Shown: positions 7,147 through 16,594, counted from the stretch's first letter. The stretch: DNA of 64,000 nucleotides from Hymenobacter puniceus (GCF_014333525.1 NZ_JACSCX010000002.1:620001-684000); one strand, 5' to 3'. The notes: generated by a model from the letters alone, not told the origin. A program made the numbers and translations.

Positions 7147-8478
7147 ATGTCTACCGGTTCCCTTTTCGATTCCGACTCCAAGCCGTCCTTTATACCGCCG
7201 GCCGCGGCCAATGCGCCGCTGGCCGAGCGCCGCCGCCCCCGCACCCTGGCCGAGTACGCCGGGCAGCAGCACCTCATCGGGCCCGAGGGCGTGCTGCGCC
7301 GCTACCTCAGCGCCGGCCGGCTACCCAGCCTGATTCTGTGGGGCCCACCGGGCGTGGGCAAAACCACGCTGGCCAATCTGCTGGCGCAGGAGTTGGGCAA
7401 ACCCTTTGCCTCGCTTAGCGCCGTGAATGCCGGCGTGAAAGACGTGCGCGAGGTGATAGAGCGGGCCCGCAAGCAACGCGGCACCGTACTATTCATCGAC
7501 GAAATCCACCGGTTCAGCAAAAGCCAGCAGGATGCGCTGCTGGGTGCCGTGGAGCAGGGCATCGTCACGCTCATCGGGGCCACCACCGAAAACCCGTCGT
7601 TTGAGGTGATTCCGGCCGTGCTGAGCCGGGCGCAGGTGTACGTGCTGGAGCCGCTCAGCAAGGAAGTGCTGACCGGACTGGTAGACAAAGCCCTGGCCGA
7701 AGACGAGCAGCTACGCCAGCGCAAGGTGCGCATGCAGGAGTACGGCGCCTTGCTCACCATCTCGGGTGGCGATGCGCGCAAGCTGCTCAACCTGCTCGAA
7801 ATTGTGGTAGAAGCCAGCCGCCCCGATCCGAAAACCGGCGAAGTCATCATCACCGACGAAGGCGTGCAGCAACTGGCCCAGCAGCATCTCGCCCGCTACG
7901 ACAAAGGCGGCGAAATGCACTACGACGTCATTTCGGCCTTCATTAAGAGCATCCGCGGCTCTGACCCCAACGCGGCGCTCTACTACCTGGCCGTGATGCT
8001 GGAAGGCGGCGAGGACGCCAAATTCATTGCGCGCCGCCTGCTCATTCTGGCCTCCGAAGATGTGGGCATGGCCAACCCCAACGCCCTGATGCTGGCCCAG
8101 AGCTGCTTTCAGGCCATTGCCGTGATTGGCATGCCCGAAGGCGACATCATTCTGGGCCAGACCGTGGTATACCTCGCTACCTCGCCCAAGAGCAATGCCA
8201 GCTACAAGGCCATCCGGGAGGCGCGGGCGCTGGTACGGCAGCAGGGCGTGCAGCCGGTACCCATTCCGCTGCGCAACGCCCCTACCAAGCTCATGAAAGA
8301 CCTCGGCTATGGCGGCCAGTACTTATACTCGCACGACTACCCCGGCAATTTTGCCTACCAGGAGTTCATGCCCGAAGCGCTCAGCGGCACCGTGTTCTAC
8401 CACCCCGGCCACAACCCCGCCGAAACTAAGGTGCAGGAGCGCCTGCGCCAGCTCTGGGGCGAGAAGTACGACTATTGA
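7147..8478 (+). CDS. rarA: Replication-associated recombination protein A (AAA+ ATPase)
   Basis: 443 residues from the ATG at 7147 (MSTGSLFDSDSKP); upstream in-frame codons give no family match. Landmarks: RRPRTLAEYAGQQHLIG, Walker A GPPGVGKTTLA, Walker B VLFIDEIHRFSKSQQDALL, sensor 1 IGATTENPSF, then the tetramerisation/MgsA C-terminal half (GSDPNAALYYLAVMLEGGEDAKFIARRL). RarA (MgsA) acts at stalled forks in the cytoplasm together with clamp loader and SSB. Divergent from the EamA gene. The spacer to sppA is wholly an inverted-repeat element. Confidence 0.95.
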   Translation: MSTGSLFDSDSKPSFIPPAAANAPLAERRRPRTLAEYAGQQHLIGPEGVLRRYLSAGRLPSLILWGPPGVGKTTLANLLAQELGKPFASLSAVNAGVKDVREVIERARKQRGTVLFIDEIHRFSKSQQDALLGAVEQGIVTLIGATTENPSFEVIPAVLSRAQVYVLEPLSKEVLTGLVDKALAEDEQLRQRKVRMQEYGALLTISGGDARKLLNLLEIVVEASRPDPKTGEVIITDEGVQQLAQQHLARYDKGGEMHYDVISAFIKSIRGSDPNAALYYLAVMLEGGEDAKFIARRLLILASEDVGMANPNALMLAQSCFQAIAVIGMPEGDIILGQTVVYLATSPKSNASYKAIREARALVRQQGVQPVPIPLRNAPTKLMKDLGYGGQYLYSHDYPGNFAYQEFMPEALSGTVFYHPGHNPAETKVQERLRQLWGEKYDY

Positions 8479-8739
8479 ATCACAGATGGTGCAGATAGAA
8501 AAGGATGGCACAGATGCAAGATCGATATAGAACGGCCCTGGTCCGGCGCCTTTCAAATCAATCCTGCATCTGCGCTATCGTTTTTGTTTGCACCATCTGT
8601 GTGATTAAAAAACCGTCCGATCAAGCCGTGCAGGCAGCCGAATCAATAACTTGCCGTCCGGTTGTTATACCTAAAGCAAAACGCTGCTTGCGTCGTCTGC
8701 ATCTGCGTCATCCATCTTCATCTGCACCATCTGTGATTC
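8477..8739. repeat. Inverted-repeat element filling the rarA-sppA gap
   Basis: The termini 8477-8496 and 8720-8739 are perfect 20 bp reverse complements (GAATCACAGATGGTGCAGAT), and similarity runs on imperfectly for another ~25 bp through CAGATGCA. A third, inverted partial copy lies at 8565-8607 (TGCATCTGCG, CACCATCTGTGTGATTA). The left end begins inside the rarA stop codon (8476-8478) and the right end is one base before the sppA ATG at 8741. The element therefore supplies the whole leader of sppA. Confidence 0.85.
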
Positions 8740-8740
8740 C

Positions 8741-10498
8741 ATGAGACAATTCTTTAAGTACGTGCTGGCCACGCTCACCGGCCTGTTCGTGTTCGGGCTG
8801 GTAGGCTTCCTGCTGCTGATTGGCTTTGTGGCCGCGCTGGCTTCAACAGACAGCGAAGTAAGTGTCGCCAGCGACTCGGTGCTGGAACTCAAGCTCGACA
8901 AGCCCATTGGCGAGCGGGAAAGCCGCACCTCGTTCGGCTCCATCGTCAGCTCCCAGGCCGACAACATCGGCCTCGACAACCTGAAAGCCACGCTGCGCCG
9001 CGCCAAAAACGACTCCGACATCAAGGGCGTCTTCCTGAACGTGGAGCTGGTGCAGGCCGGCATGGCCTCGCTGGAGGAAATCCGCAATGCGCTGCTGGAC
9101 TTCAAGAAGTCGGGCAAGTTCGTGGTGGCCTACGCCGATGCGCAGTCGGAGAAGAGCTACTACCTCACGTCCGTCGCCGACCGTATCTACCTCAATCCGC
9201 AGGGCACGCTGGAGTTCAACGGCCTCAGTTCCGAGACGATGTACTACAAAAACCTGTTCGAGAAGGCCGGCATTCAGCCCCAGATCTTCCGGGTAGGCTC
9301 GTTTAAAAGCGCCGTGGAGCCGTTTTTCAGGGAGAATATGTCGGATTCGGCTCGCCTGCAGACGTCGTCATTCCTGAACTCCATCAACGACTTCATGCTG
9401 GGCCACATTGCCACGGCCCGCAAAATCGCGCCCCAGCGCCTCAAAACCATCAGCGACTCGATGCTGGTGCACAACGCCGACGACGCCAAGCGCCTTGGCC
9501 TCGTCACCAACCTCGGCTACTACGACCAGGCCCTCGACTACATGAAAGGCAAGCTGGGCGTGGAGAAGGACGAGAAGCTAAGTGTCGTGAGTTTGAGTGA
9601 TTACAGCAAAGCCGACGACGAGGAAAGCAGCACCGGCAGCAGCCGGATTGCTGTTATCTACGCCGAGGGCGACATCGTGACCGGTAAGGGCAGCGGCAGC
9701 AGCATCGGCAGCACCCGCTTCGCCGAAGCCATCCGCAAAGCCCGCCTTGATGACAAGGTGAAGGCCGTGGTGCTGCGCGTGAACTCGCCCGGCGGCTCAT
9801 CGCTGGCTTCCGACATCATCTACCGTGAGGTGATGCTGACCAAGAAAGTGAAGCCAGTAATTGCCAGCATGTCGGACGTGGCGGCTTCGGGTGGCTACTT
9901 CATTGCCATGGGCTGCGACACCATTGTGGCTCACCCGAACACCATCACCGGCAGTATCGGCGTATTCGGCGTGCTGCCCAACATTCAGCCGCTGCTGCGC
10001 GACAAGCTGGGCGTGACAACGGACCGCGTGACAACCGGTAAGTTCTCGGACTTCCCGACTATCACGCGCCCGCTCACGCCGTTCGAGCAAAGCCAGTTCC
10101 AGCAGGAAATCAACCGCATCTACGCCGACTTCACCACTAAAGCGGCGCAGGGCCGCAACATGCCCGTGGAGCGTTTGCGCGGCTATGCTTCCGGCCGGGT
10201 GTGGTCGGGCTCCGAAGCCAAGGCCCGCGGCCTCGTAGATGTGCTGGGTTCCATGGACGACGCGCTGCGCATTGCGGCCCGCCGCGCCAAGCTCAAGGAA
10301 GGCGACTACACACTGCAGGCCCTGCCGCGCCAGAAATCATTCATGGAAAGCTTCTTCAGCGGCATCAACGAGGAAGTGCGTATGAGTTTGGTGAAGCAGG
10401 AAATGGGCCCAATGTTTCCGGTGTACGAGCAGTACAAGAAGCTCTCGGAAATGAAAGGAGCCCAGGCCCGGATGCCGTTCGAGTTAAATATCCAATAA
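8741..10498 (+). CDS. sppA: Signal peptide peptidase SppA, long form
   Basis: 585 residues, the 67 kDa type with two tandem S49 domains. The N-terminus is a single membrane anchor (FFKYVLATLTGLFVFGLVGF). The catalytic lysine is K189 in VGSFKSAVEPF in the first half and the nucleophile is S383 in SDVAASGGYFIAMGC in the second half, matching the split Lys/Ser dyad of the long-form family. It degrades released signal peptides in the membrane, facing the periplasm. The start codon directly abuts an inverted-repeat element, so no Shine-Dalgarno is present. Confidence 0.95.
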   Translation: MRQFFKYVLATLTGLFVFGLVGFLLLIGFVAALASTDSEVSVASDSVLELKLDKPIGERESRTSFGSIVSSQADNIGLDNLKATLRRAKNDSDIKGVFLNVELVQAGMASLEEIRNALLDFKKSGKFVVAYADAQSEKSYYLTSVADRIYLNPQGTLEFNGLSSETMYYKNLFEKAGIQPQIFRVGSFKSAVEPFFRENMSDSARLQTSSFLNSINDFMLGHIATARKIAPQRLKTISDSMLVHNADDAKRLGLVTNLGYYDQALDYMKGKLGVEKDEKLSVVSLSDYSKADDEESSTGSSRIAVIYAEGDIVTGKGSGSSIGSTRFAEAIRKARLDDKVKAVVLRVNSPGGSSLASDIIYREVMLTKKVKPVIASMSDVAASGGYFIAMGCDTIVAHPNTITGSIGVFGVLPNIQPLLRDKLGVTTDRVTTGKFSDFPTITRPLTPFEQSQFQQEINRIYADFTTKAAQGRNMPVERLRGYASGRVWSGSEAKARGLVDVLGSMDDALRIAARRAKLKEGDYTLQALPRQKSFMESFFSGINEEVRMSLVKQEMGPMFPVYEQYKKLSEMKGAQARMPFELNIQ

Positions 10499-10504
10499 CC
10501 CGTC

Positions 10505-10609
10505 GAATGTCATGCAGAGGCGTAGCCGAAGCGTCTCGCGTGCTGATGTTATGGTACTAACCCTGCGTCAGCACGCAAGATGCTTCGGCTACGCCTCTGC
10601 ATGACATTC
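10505..10609. repeat. Dispersed inverted repeat, family A copy 2 (long arms)
   Basis: Arms 10505-10548 and 10566-10609 are 44 bp reverse complements with three mismatches (GTCATGCAGAGGCGTAGCCG and GCGTGCTGA are shared) around a 17 bp loop. It sits 6 bp after the sppA stop and ends 20 bp before the next ATG. A transcript would form a very stable hairpin with no poly-T tail. Confidence 0.88.
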
Positions 10610-10629
10610 TTCTCTGTGTCTCCACCTAC

Positions 10630-11448
10630 ATGCAACACCTCCACGAAGCCACCAACCACATTCGCCCGCTGCTGCAGGGCTTTGAGCCCGAGTTCGGTAT
10701 CATCCTCGGCACCGGGCTGGGCGCGCTGGTCAAGGACCTGACCATTCACCACACCATTCCGTACGCCAGCATCCCGAACTTCCCAGTTTCGACGGTGGAA
10801 AGCCACTCCGGCAATCTGCTGGCCGCCGAGCTGGGCGGCCGCCGGGTGCTGGTGATGCAGGGCCGCTTTCACTTTTATGAAGGCTACACCATGGAGCAGG
10901 TGGTGCTGCCGGTGCGCGTGATGAAGATGCTGGGCATCAAAAAGCTGTTCGTGAGCAACGCCGCCGGCGGTCTGCACCCCGACATGAACTACTCGGACCT
11001 GATGCTCATCGACGACCACATCAACCTGCAGCCCAGCAACCCGCTCATCGGCAAGAACCTCGACGAGCTGGGCGCCCGCTTCCCTGATATGCTGGAGCCC
11101 TATGACGCCACGCTGCTGCGCCAAGCCGAGGAAGCCGCCCGCAGCCTCGGCTTTGCCGATAAAGTGCGGCGCGGCGTGTACGTGAGCGTGCCCGGCCCCA
11201 TGCTGGAAACGCCCGCCGAATACCGCTACCTGCGCACCATCGGGGCCGATGCGGTAGGCATGAGCACGGTGCCCGAGGTTATTGCGGCCGTGCATATGGG
11301 GCTGCCGGTGCTGGCTGTCAGCGTCATCACCGACCTCTGCTCACCGGGCAAGCTCAAGCGGGTGGAAATAGCCGACATCCTGCGCGTGGCCGCCGCCGCC
11401 GAGCCCCGCCTCACGGCGCTGCTACAGGCCGTTATTGCGCAGCAGTAA
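10630..11448 (+). CDS. punA: Purine nucleoside phosphorylase
   Basis: 272 residues, PNP family 2 (inosine/guanosine type, trimeric). Seen: phosphate-binding ILGTGLGALV (~26), VMQGRFHFYEGYTMEQV, the SNAAGGLHPDMNYSDLMLI loop, the PGPMLETPAEYRYLRTIGAD segment and VGMSTVPEVIAA. It cleaves purine ribonucleosides with phosphate to base plus ribose-1-phosphate in the cytoplasm (salvage). It is a stand-alone gene between a long hairpin element and a very strong bidirectional terminator. Confidence 0.95.
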   Translation: MQHLHEATNHIRPLLQGFEPEFGIILGTGLGALVKDLTIHHTIPYASIPNFPVSTVESHSGNLLAAELGGRRVLVMQGRFHFYEGYTMEQVVLPVRVMKMLGIKKLFVSNAAGGLHPDMNYSDLMLIDDHINLQPSNPLIGKNLDELGARFPDMLEPYDATLLRQAEEAARSLGFADKVRRGVYVSVPGPMLETPAEYRYLRTIGADAVGMSTVPEVIAAVHMGLPVLAVSVITDLCSPGKLKRVEIADILRVAAAAEPRLTALLQAVIAQQ

Positions 11449-11484
11449 ATGCGCAGCCTGGGCTGCAGCCCGTAGAGTATTGCC

Positions 11485-11527
11485 GCACAAAAAAGGCCGC
11501 TGCACCATGCAGCGGCCTTTTTTGTGC
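11485..11527. terminator. Bidirectional terminator
   Basis: A perfect 20 bp stem (11485-11504 with 11508-11527) has a 3 nt loop, an A6 run on the left and a T6 run on the right. It lies between the convergent punA and lipocalin-like genes and can serve both. Confidence 0.93.
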
Positions 11528-11540
11528 ACGAATCAGTGGC

Positions 11541-11969
11541 TTATGGCTGAGCCGAGAAAGTGTAGACTTCCTGCTGATTGTCTTTGTTAAGCCAGCCATA
11601 CTGCAGGCCCGTATCGGAGATGCTGACGAGATTGTACTGGTGATTTTCACCTTTATGGTCGGTGAAGTGAAGCACGGCGTCGTTGTTCATCAGCATCCAG
11701 GTGCCGGTGTAGGTGGTGCCGTTCACGAACTGGTTTTCGGTGTAGGTGCCATCGGCGCGAAACGTGAGACTGAACCGGTCTTTGATGCCGGTGCCAGCGC
11801 TGATAACCTGGTTGTTTTCCCGGATTTCATCGAGGCGCCAGCTGCCGGTTGTGAGGGTTTGAATAGGGTCGAAGGAAGGAGTCAACTCAGCCTCTTTCTG
11901 GCAGCTGCTGAAGGCAACGCTGAGTACAGCCAACAGGCAAAATAAGCGGGTGAAATAAGATAAGCGCAT
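11541..11969 (-). CDS. Lipocalin-like lipoprotein
   Basis: 142 residues. A lipoprotein signal with lipobox AFSSC (C23) is followed by a small beta-rich domain (GSWRLDEIRENNQ, FSLTFRADGTYTEN, YTGTWML, VLHFTDHKG), typical of the lipocalin-like/DUF4923-type lipoproteins common in Bacteroidota. It is probably anchored in the outer membrane or facing the periplasm; ligand unknown. It is followed by the bidirectional terminator. Confidence 0.8.
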   Translation of the reverse strand: MRLSYFTRLFCLLAVLSVAFSSCQKEAELTPSFDPIQTLTTGSWRLDEIRENNQVISAGTGIKDRFSLTFRADGTYTENQFVNGTTYTGTWMLMNNDAVLHFTDHKGENHQYNLVSISDTGLQYGWLNKDNQQEVYTFSAQP

Positions 11970-12074
11970 CGGGTAGGGAACAGGTAAATGTGAAAGGATA
12001 TCTGGTAGAGTAGCGAAGTCTTGGCAACGTTGTATGTCACCGAGAATTTATCCCATCAGCCGCCCATAGGTCCG

Positions 12075-12908
12075 CTACGGAATGATGATCTGCTTCCGGT
12101 CGTAGCTGAGCACGGTGAATACACCCAGGCCACCCTGCACGGTGCTTTTGATGGCCGACGGCTGCGAAAAAGGGTTGCCGTTGGCGTTGCGCGCGTCATT
12201 CACCGACTGCCGGAACAGGTAATAGGGCTGGTCGAAGTGGTAAAGCGTCACCAGCAGCGTGTCGCCGGGGTCGAAACGGTAGCTGGTGCCGAGCGTGTAG
12301 GGCCTGCCGTCATTCAGGCGGTCCTCTACGTCGTAGTCGATTTCCGGTTCATCCGAGATACTGTCGCGGTGAATCTGCAGCCGGTAGTAGTCGCCCAGGC
12401 CGGCCGGGTCGCGGAAGTTGGTTAGCACGTAGGCTTCGCGCTGGGCGGGTGGAAGGTCGTTGAACTTGTATTCCAGCGAGTCGATGGGCACCCGCGTCGG
12501 GACGGTGGCCGTGCCGGTGAGGCGGCGGCCTTTGGTGTCCACCACTTCCAGGCCGAAAACGTCGCCGGGGCGCGCTACTATCGGCCGCCGGCCCATGTGG
12601 GTGTAGCCTTTGCCCGTCACCGGATCAACGCCCGGAAAGAACCGGATAACTTCCACCTGCCCGTTGGCCAGCGTGAGGCGCACCGTTACGTCGGTGGGCA
12701 GCACGGGGTCGGGGCTGGCCAGGTAAGGCACGGTTTCCGTCACGGTAAGGCGCGGAATCTGGCCGTCTTCGAGGTAGCATTCTGCTACCAGCTGGGCTGG
12801 CAGGGCTGGCAACTCCACATCGATATCCTGCTCCAGGTCGCAGGAAGACACTAAGCCAGCCAGCACCAACAGGCTAGCGGCAGTGCGCAAAGCTGAAAAA
12901 CGCGTCAT
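12075..12908 (-). CDS. DUF4249 lipoprotein, receptor partner
   Basis: 277 residues from the ATG at 12908 (MTRFSALRTAAS); another ATG lies four codons earlier. Lipobox LVSSC at C23, then EQDIDVELPALPAQLVAECYLEDGQIPRLTVTET, the usual opening of DUF4249. DUF4249 lipoproteins are often encoded just after TonB-dependent receptors that lack a SusD partner, as here, and are thought to sit at the cell surface over the receptor. The substrate is unknown. It follows the receptor gene by about 115 bp. Confidence 0.85.
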   Translation of the reverse strand: MTRFSALRTAASLLVLAGLVSSCDLEQDIDVELPALPAQLVAECYLEDGQIPRLTVTETVPYLASPDPVLPTDVTVRLTLANGQVEVIRFFPGVDPVTGKGYTHMGRRPIVARPGDVFGLEVVDTKGRRLTGTATVPTRVPIDSLEYKFNDLPPAQREAYVLTNFRDPAGLGDYYRLQIHRDSISDEPEIDYDVEDRLNDGRPYTLGTSYRFDPGDTLLVTLYHFDQPYYLFRQSVNDARNANGNPFSQPSAIKSTVQGGLGVFTVLSYDRKQIIIP

Positions 12909-13024
12909 GAAACCAGGCATAAGCAGAGAAGGGCAGAAGTAAGCAGCAAAGCGGCGTCAGTCACGAAGCAAACCAGCCCAGACCGAGCCGTTTACATAAT
13001 CCGGCAAATTCGCTGAATCCGTGA

Positions 13025-15376
13025 TTAAAACTTGAAGTTGTAGGTGACGGCCGGAATAGTCGGAAACAAGGACACCTGCCGGGCGCGGTAGCTAGTGACG
13101 GGCGTATCCTCGCCGCCGGCCCGCACCTGGTCGAAGTACACGAAATAGGGGTTGCGGCGGTTGTAGGCGTTGTACACGCTGAACGTCAGGTCGGATTCCG
13201 GCACCCAGCGGTTGGGCTTTAGCTTCCATACCAGCCCCAGGTCCAGGCGGTTGTAGGGCGCCAGGCGGTAGGTGTTGCGGTCAGGATATACGGGCACCGC
13301 CGACAGGTCGCCGCCGAAGATATCCTGTACGGCAAAGCGGGCCGCAGGCAGCGTGGTGGCGTTGCCGGTGGTGTACACAAACGAGCCGGTGAGGTTGAGG
13401 CGCTCCGTGAGCTGGTGCAACACCACCACGGTCAGGTTGTGGCGCCGGTCGTAGCTGGGATAGAACACGCGGCCCTCATTGATGCCGGTGGTGCCGCGCT
13501 GGGGCAGAAACTGGCGCTTGCTCCAGCTCAGCGTATACCCGATCCAGCCGGTGGTACGGCCGGTTTTCTTTTCCAGGTACAGCTCATTGCCATAAGCCCA
13601 GCCCTTGCCGAACAGAAACTCCGAGTCCAGGTCCGGATTCACGAACAGCTGGGCGCCGTCTTTGAAATCCACCTGATTTTGCGCCCACTTGTAGTATACC
13701 TCGTTGGTGAGCAAATATTTGCCGTTGCCGAGCAGGAAGCTCACGCCGCCGGCCACCTGCTGCGAACGTTGCGGCTTCACCGACAGCCGGGACGGATACC
13801 AGATGTCGGTGGGCAGCGTGGCGCCGGAGTTCGTGACGAGGTGCACATACTGATACATCAGCGCGTAGCTGGCCTTGAGCGAGGTTTTGGGCGTGAGCGA
13901 GTAGCGCGCCGAACCGCGCGGCTCCAGCCCCCCGTAGCTATTCGAGCCACTCTGAAAACCGCTCAGGCGCAGGCCATATTCCAGCTGCAGCTTGTCGGTA
14001 GCCTTGAAGTTGTCGGAGGCGTAGAGGCCGCCTTCCAGCCCGCGGTACGCCACATCGGACCCAATGCTGAGGCGGCCATCCGAAGATCCGGCCTGCAGGC
14101 GGCCCACGCCAAAGCGGTGGTTAACGAGCTGGGCCCCGAACTTAAAAGCGTGCCGGTCGTTGGGCGTGTAGTCGAGGTCGGAGCGCAGCGCCAGGTCCTG
14201 AATATCGGAGGCCAAGTTGAAGCTGAACTGGTCGAGCTTGTTGGTGACGTCGTACTTGTAGTTGGTGTACGAGGCCGTGGTATTCAGAAACAGGCGCTTG
14301 TTGAACACGTGGCTCCAGCGCGCCGCGCCCAGCGTGTTGCCCCAGCTGAAGTTGAAATCAAAACCGCCCTGCGAGCCGAACCCGAAGACGTCGCGCCCCA
14401 GATAACCGCTCAGAAACACCTGGTCTTTGTCGCCGAGCGTGTAGTTGGCTTTGGCGTTGAAGTCATAGAAGTAGTAGTCGGGAATGGGGTTGTAGTCGGG
14501 GTTGTCTTCGCTGAGCTTGTTGATCTGGCGCGTGAAAACGTCGAAATACGTGCGCCGCCCCGACAGTAGAAACGAGCCTTTGTTTTTGACAATGGGCCCC
14601 TCCACCGTCAAACGGGACGAAATCAGGCCGATGCCGCCGCTGGTCACCAGCTTCTGCTTGTCGCCCTCGCGCATCTTCACGTCAATCACCGACGACAGCC
14701 GCCCGCCGTACTGCGCCGGGAAGCCGCCTTTGTAGAGGTCCACGCTTTGCACGGCATCGGGGTTGAACACCGAAAACAGCCCGAACAGGTGGGCCGGGTT
14801 GTACACCACAGCATCATCCACGAGCACCAGATTCTGGTCGGAGGAGCCGCCGCGCACAAACAGGCCGGAGGTGCCCTCGCCGCCATTCTGCACACCGGGC
14901 TTGAGCTGCAGGGTTTTCAGCAAATCCACTTCCCCAAACAAGGCGGGCAGTAGCTTGGCTTCGGCGGCCGTGAGGCGCTCCACGCTCATCTGAGTGGTTT
15001 GCAGCTTTTGCTCCAGCGTGCCCGAGCCTTCCACCACCACCTCGCCCAGCGTGTTGCTGCTCTCGGCCAGCGTGAACGACAAACGCTGGGCGCGCGTCAG
15101 GTTCAGGTCGCGGTTCTGGCTCTGGTAGCCGATAAAGGAAATAACCAGTTGATGGCGTCCAGCTGGCAACAAAAACGAATAGAAGCCGGTCGAGTCGGCG
15201 GTGGCACCGGCCGCCAGGGCCGGCACGGCTACCGTAGCGCCGGGCAGCCCGTTGCGGTTGGCGTCGCGGATAAAGCCGCTAAGCTGGTAGCGTTCCTGCG
15301 CCTGGGCCGCCGAAATGCCCAGCACACTCCACAGCAGCACTAACCCAACCAGAAACAACAAGTAGCGCATAAGCAT
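13025..15376 (-). CDS. TonB-dependent receptor with carboxypeptidase-like N-domain
   Basis: 783 residues from the ATG at 15376 (a second ATG is two codons on). Signal peptide ending near AQAQ, CarboxypepD_reg-like domain (~30-115: LSGFIRDANRNGLPGATV), plug domain (~120-235, with LLKTLQLKPGVQNGGEGTSG and FVRGGSSDQNLVLVDDA), then a 22-strand barrel ending in aromatic AVTYNFKF. It is an outer-membrane active importer driven by TonB. It pairs with the DUF4249 lipoprotein downstream rather than a SusD protein, so it is not a standard polysaccharide locus. No nearby gene reveals the ligand. Confidence 0.92.
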   Translation of the reverse strand: MLMRYLLFLVGLVLLWSVLGISAAQAQERYQLSGFIRDANRNGLPGATVAVPALAAGATADSTGFYSFLLPAGRHQLVISFIGYQSQNRDLNLTRAQRLSFTLAESSNTLGEVVVEGSGTLEQKLQTTQMSVERLTAAEAKLLPALFGEVDLLKTLQLKPGVQNGGEGTSGLFVRGGSSDQNLVLVDDAVVYNPAHLFGLFSVFNPDAVQSVDLYKGGFPAQYGGRLSSVIDVKMREGDKQKLVTSGGIGLISSRLTVEGPIVKNKGSFLLSGRRTYFDVFTRQINKLSEDNPDYNPIPDYYFYDFNAKANYTLGDKDQVFLSGYLGRDVFGFGSQGGFDFNFSWGNTLGAARWSHVFNKRLFLNTTASYTNYKYDVTNKLDQFSFNLASDIQDLALRSDLDYTPNDRHAFKFGAQLVNHRFGVGRLQAGSSDGRLSIGSDVAYRGLEGGLYASDNFKATDKLQLEYGLRLSGFQSGSNSYGGLEPRGSARYSLTPKTSLKASYALMYQYVHLVTNSGATLPTDIWYPSRLSVKPQRSQQVAGGVSFLLGNGKYLLTNEVYYKWAQNQVDFKDGAQLFVNPDLDSEFLFGKGWAYGNELYLEKKTGRTTGWIGYTLSWSKRQFLPQRGTTGINEGRVFYPSYDRRHNLTVVVLHQLTERLNLTGSFVYTTGNATTLPAARFAVQDIFGGDLSAVPVYPDRNTYRLAPYNRLDLGLVWKLKPNRWVPESDLTFSVYNAYNRRNPYFVYFDQVRAGGEDTPVTSYRARQVSLFPTIPAVTYNFKF

Positions 15377-15476
15377 AAAGCAGAACGAAGGTAGCAAAGG
15401 TACATGCCCTGCACTGCCCAACACCTGCCTAGCCCCGATGGTTTGGCCGCCGTTCCGATTACTATGCCAGAGGCAT

Positions 15477-15785
15477 CTAGCTCAGGAAAGGTTGTACGGC
15501 CTGCGCAAGTTGCGTGGCCGGTACTGCCCCAGCCTGCCGCCACACCGGCTGGCCTTTATGGAAGAGAATCAGCGTGGGAATACTCTGCACGCGGAATTGC
15601 TGGGCTGCCGCCGGGTTACGGTCCACGTCTATTTTAATGATCTTGAGTTTGCCCTGATGTTGCTGCGCTACCTGTTCCAGCACGGGCGCCATGGTTTTGC
15701 ACGGGCCACACCAATCGGCATAAAAATCGACTAACACCGGCATGCCGGGGCTGTTGATGAGGTCAGAGAAAGACTTTTTAGGCAT
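15477..15785 (-). CDS. trxA: Thioredoxin
   Basis: 102 residues with the canonical WCGPCK active site (C26, C29), then the conserved KIIKIDVDRNPAAAQQF and cis-Pro region SIPTLILFHKGQPV. No signal peptide, so cytoplasmic dithiol reductant. It stands alone, with a hairpin terminator from the upstream secreted-protein gene ending about 95 bp before its start. Confidence 0.95.
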   Translation of the reverse strand: MPKKSFSDLINSPGMPVLVDFYADWCGPCKTMAPVLEQVAQQHQGKLKIIKIDVDRNPAAAQQFRVQSIPTLILFHKGQPVWRQAGAVPATQLAQAVQPFLS

Positions 15786-15880
15786 GGTAGTACGGGCAAA
15801 ATGTGACAGAGGCCTTTGTAGCAGCCTCCAAAAAAGATTGATACGTAAAACCGTGTGTGGTGCCTAGCATAAGCACAAAA

Positions 15881-15912
15881 AAGAGGCCCACAGCTATAGC
15901 TGCGGGCCTCTT
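15881..15912 (-). terminator. Hairpin terminator
   Basis: A 15 bp stem (15881-15895 with 15898-15912, one mismatch) has a 2 nt loop and is followed on the minus strand by an A/T-rich tail. It lies 22 bp after the stop of the secreted-protein gene at 15935. Confidence 0.8.
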
Positions 15913-15934
15913 CATATAAGGCTTTTGAGTGCGT

Positions 15935-16387
15935 TTAAGGCTTCTTTGCCTCAATAACCGACACGTCGTTAGTGGTTTCAGGTAAAGAGAACTTGCCACC
16001 CACCACTTTTTTGCCAGCTACCTGGCACTCCCAGCTATAGCGGCCAGGCAGAGCGCGAGCTGCTTCACCGGTTTGGGTCTTGAAGTAGTCGGCCTCCGAA
16101 GGCTCCGATGGAAAAATGACGTCTACGCCATTCTGGCCACCAGCTACTTGCTTCACCAGGATGTATTCTTTGCCGGTTATCTGGTTGGTTACCACAAACT
16201 TAGCTGTGTAGCCGCCCAGCTGACCGAACTTGTCCATTACGCCCAGCTTGAGGTAGGGGTCCGTAGAAACCATCCAGGTCTGTGCATGTGCCTCGGATGG
16301 AGCCAGGCACCACAGGGCCACCAGCAAACCCGATATCCGCAACAGTGACGATAAATGATGGAAAGGAGAGAGAGTAGAAATGCGCAT
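15935..16387 (-). CDS. Secreted hypothetical protein
   Basis: 150 residues from the ATG at 16387; earlier in-frame codons are TTG. The N-terminus is a long signal peptide (ISGLLVALWCLAPSEAHAQ), then a mature domain of ~110 residues with beta-strand pattern: WMVSTDPYLKLG, AKFVVTNQITGKEYILVKQV, VDVIFPSEPSEADYF, GRYSWECQVAGKKVVGGKF. Family not recognised. The alternation of short strands suggests an Ig-like fold. It is monocistronic with its own terminator. Confidence 0.7.
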   Translation of the reverse strand: MRISTLSPFHHLSSLLRISGLLVALWCLAPSEAHAQTWMVSTDPYLKLGVMDKFGQLGGYTAKFVVTNQITGKEYILVKQVAGGQNGVDVIFPSEPSEADYFKTQTGEAARALPGRYSWECQVAGKKVVGGKFSLPETTNDVSVIEAKKP

Positions 16388-16594
16388 GGGCAACAAGGTA
16401 AAGGTGAAGTATATCGCAGGAAGATGCTAAAAGGGAAAAAATCAGGACTGCCGCATGCTGAGTAGCTGTAGCCCAACCAAATATAGAAGTATTTCGACAC
16501 GTGCTGTATGGGTGGATTTTATTTTTTTGTGGTTCTATATTCTTTCTGACAACTGAAAACTGGTTCTGGCTTTCCCTGTTGTCTGCCATTGCCT

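Noticed and set aside
7017..7277. N-terminal extension of the EamA transporter
   Set aside because: It would overlap the divergent rarA gene, is non-hydrophobic and is preceded by no ATG that fits; the ATG at 7016 gives a standard protein.
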